From Clostridia bacterium (GTDB lineage: Bacteria > Bacillota > Clostridia > Oscillospirales > CAG-272): a stretch of DNA of 32,301 nucleotides. A program made the translations under genes and the position numbers. The first letter of the stretch is position 1. Every line of letters starts with the position of its first letter. The notes beneath the pieces are model-generated. The model had not been told where the DNA came from. It saw only the letters and a program-made list of their open reading frames with translations, and made no database searches. Location of the stretch: positions 1-32,301 of the forward strand of contig JAFQWY010000179.1 of the NCBI GenBank assembly GCA_017407225.1. The letters are read 5' to 3'. Shown here piece by piece: positions 30,965 through 32,301 of the stretch.

Positions 30965-31073
30965 TGGAATATGCATAAGTTGAATCCGGTTTTCCATCAA
31001 ATTCTTCAAGGAACTTGACGGTTTTCCGTTTCCGTTCATCCGTTTTTCCTCCATGAAAATTCACAATCCCCAC

Positions 31074-31102
31074 TTGACAAATCTCCCGATCTGTGTTATG
31101 AT
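31074..31102 (+). promoter_or_regulatory. sigma-A promoter of the DUF4838-like gene
   Basis: A perfect TTGACA (31074-31079) and TATGAT (31097-31102) are separated by 17 bases, 33 bases before the ATG, with GGAGG at 31126-31130. Confidence 0.85.
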
Positions 31103-31135
31103 GTCGGCAGTCAATACTTTCATCTGGAGGAATTT

Positions 31136-32092
31136 ATGCTGAAGGAACGAGGAATCATCATTCATTCGCAGGAAGCCGGAGATTACTGGGCTGACCGGCT
31201 GGAAAAAAGCGGTCTGAACGTGGTGGGAATCCATCCCGTCGGCGGTCACGACGCACACCGGACCATGGAGGACTGCATCCGCCTCATGCAGACACCGGAA
31301 TGGGCGAAATTCGCCTCCCGGATGGAAAAGGCGGGCATTGCCGTCGAATACGAAATGCACTCGCTGTCCTGGATTCTGGAACGTGAGCGGTTTGACAGGC
31401 AGCCGGAGTGGTTCCGCATGGACGAAAACGGTCAGCGCACCGCTAAGTTCAACTGCTGTGCCTCAAACGATGATGCCCTGGATTACATCCGCGAGCGTTC
31501 GGCTCAGCTGGCAAAAATTTTCAGACCCGACACCCACAAGTATTATTTCTGGATCGACGATGTGGCGTCCGCCGGGTGTATGTGCGAAAAATGCCGCGCG
31601 CTGTCCCCGTCGGATCAGGCTCTGCGGATTTACAACGCCATCGCGGAGGGACTGCAGTCTGTGGATCCGCTGGCAAAGGAGAGCTTCCTTGCCTACTGTG
31701 CGACGCTTGAGCTTCCCACACAGACAAAGCCCCGCGACAATCTGTTCCTGGAATTCGCGCCCATCTCCCGGGATTTCGACACTTCCCTCTTTGATCCCGG
31801 CCGTCCCCGCAATTACGAGCAGGTGAAGAATCTGCCCGCCCTGCTGGATTTCTTCGGCAGAAACGATGCCAAGGTGCTGGATTACTGGGTGGACAATTCC
31901 CTGTTCTCCGTCTGGAGGCTGCCGCCGAAGCAGTTCACGCTGAACGCAGACACCATGCGTGCCGACGTGGATGCGTACCGGAAGCTGGGCTTTGACGTCA
32001 TCACTTCCTTCGGGTGCTTCCTCGGTGAAAACTATGCCGAGCTGTACGGGGATGCGGATCTGGAGGAATACTACAGAATTCTCAACGGCTGA
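31136..32092 (+). CDS. short DUF4838-like protein (glycan-associated, unknown function)
   Basis: A 318-residue cytosolic-looking protein. Features reminiscent of DUF4838 are PEWFRMDENGQRTAKFNCCASNDDALDYIRERSAQL (about 84-120), HKYYFWIDDVASAGCMCEKCRAL with a C-x-C-x2-C group (C148, C150, C153) and SDQALRIYNAIAEGL. DUF4838 proteins are commonly found beside glycoside hydrolases and resemble alpha-glucuronidase-type barrels, but they are usually much longer; this one lacks signal peptide and extra domains. Candidate acidic residues include those in IDDVA and LFLEFAPISRD. It is a single gene with its own strong promoter. The family match is moderate and the activity unknown. Confidence 0.6.
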   Translation: MLKERGIIIHSQEAGDYWADRLEKSGLNVVGIHPVGGHDAHRTMEDCIRLMQTPEWAKFASRMEKAGIAVEYEMHSLSWILERERFDRQPEWFRMDENGQRTAKFNCCASNDDALDYIRERSAQLAKIFRPDTHKYYFWIDDVASAGCMCEKCRALSPSDQALRIYNAIAEGLQSVDPLAKESFLAYCATLELPTQTKPRDNLFLEFAPISRDFDTSLFDPGRPRNYEQVKNLPALLDFFGRNDAKVLDYWVDNSLFSVWRLPPKQFTLNADTMRADVDAYRKLGFDVITSFGCFLGENYAELYGDADLEEYYRILNG

Positions 32093-32133
32093 CGGAATCC
32101 CCTCCGGAAAGCATAAAGAAGGGGCTGTCGCAA

Positions 32134-32282
32134 GTATAAAAGTTTTGTTCGAGCTTTTTCAAAAGCTCGCAGGGGTTGAGGGGACAGAGTCCCTCATCGA
32201 CCTCCGCAGAGGTCGAAACACTCAGGACACATGAAAAAGTTCCTTTTTTGCTTCTTTTTTCCTCGCTAAAGGAAAAAAGAAG
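32134..32282 (+). repeat. chain of hairpins with the AGTATAAAAGTTTT module
   Basis: After the DUF4838-like gene come four perfect or near-perfect hairpins in a row. They are CGAGCTTTT-TC-AAAAGCTCG (32150-32169), GGGAC-AGA-GTCCC (32181-32193), TCGACCTC-CGCA-GAGGTCGA (32197-32216) and a 12-bp A/T-rich stem (32251-32262 with 32271-32282). The first, with its AGTATAAAAGTTTTG lead-in, matches the end of the element before argF with compensatory stem changes. No gene is visible after 32092. Confidence 0.7.
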
Positions 32283-32301
32283 AACTATATCACAGATATA
32301 A

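Noticed and set aside
32119..32134. Insertion sequence end (GGGGCTGTCGCAAG resembles some IS terminal repeats)
   Set aside because: There is no transposase and no matching inverted end in the window; it is too short to support a call.

Overview
The window looks like a chromosomal segment of an anaerobic, spore-forming Firmicute of the class Clostridia, probably an uncultured gut member of the Oscillospirales/Ruminococcaceae type. The reasons are the forespore genes spoVAD, spoVAE and a pdaA-type deacetylase, the Firmicutes-style AGGAGG ribosome-binding sites and TTGACA/TATAAT promoters, the many carbohydrate-active enzymes, and GC-rich third codon positions. No rRNA, tRNA, CRISPR array, prophage or intact insertion sequence was seen. 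The taxon is an inference.

Layout. 1-4764: the start of a DUF1015 gene (minus) diverges from an aspartokinase gene that has a long structured leader. A HIT protein (minus) and an amidohydrolase/FkbM methyltransferase pair follow. 4837-8316: a two-gene heterodimeric ABC exporter (minus). 8424-15720: a carbohydrate-use region with two divergent transcription units around a palindrome-rich control region at 11428-11650. The minus unit encodes a solute-binding lipoprotein and a five-bladed-propeller glycosidase-like protein. The plus unit encodes an alpha-galactosidase-like hydrolase, a GH5 hydrolase, a membrane protein and a PHP phosphoesterase. 15791-17325: two overlapping polysaccharide deacetylases (minus), one PdaA-like with a candidate sigma-G promoter. 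17638-26569: the arginine cluster argG-argH-argC-argJ-argB-argD-argF, preceded by ArgR-box-like sites. 26606-29387: an SH3/NlpC-P60 lipoprotein and an NPP-type phosphodiesterase. 29568-30964: spoVAD-spoVAE behind a candidate sigma-G promoter. 31136-32092: a short DUF4838-like protein, followed by a chain of hairpins at the window end.

How the genes work together. The arg cluster carries the recycling pathway from glutamate to arginine: bifunctional ArgJ, then ArgB, ArgC, ArgD, ArgF, ArgG and ArgH. The carbohydrate region appears to bind a glycan outside the cell and cut it with enzymes that lack signal peptides; no permease genes are present here. The sporulation genes serve cortex modification (PdaA) and dipicolinic acid uptake (SpoVAD/SpoVAE).

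The most unusual content is non-coding. A ~380-bp element occurs twice, directly before argD and directly before argF, as blocks of strong identity separated by diverged stretches of identical length. Its first ~86 bp occur a third time and supply the last codons of argB. Its closing hairpin recurs with compensatory base changes at the window end. A second hairpin family, also with compensatory changes, sits in inverted orientation on either side of the aspartokinase/HIT pair.
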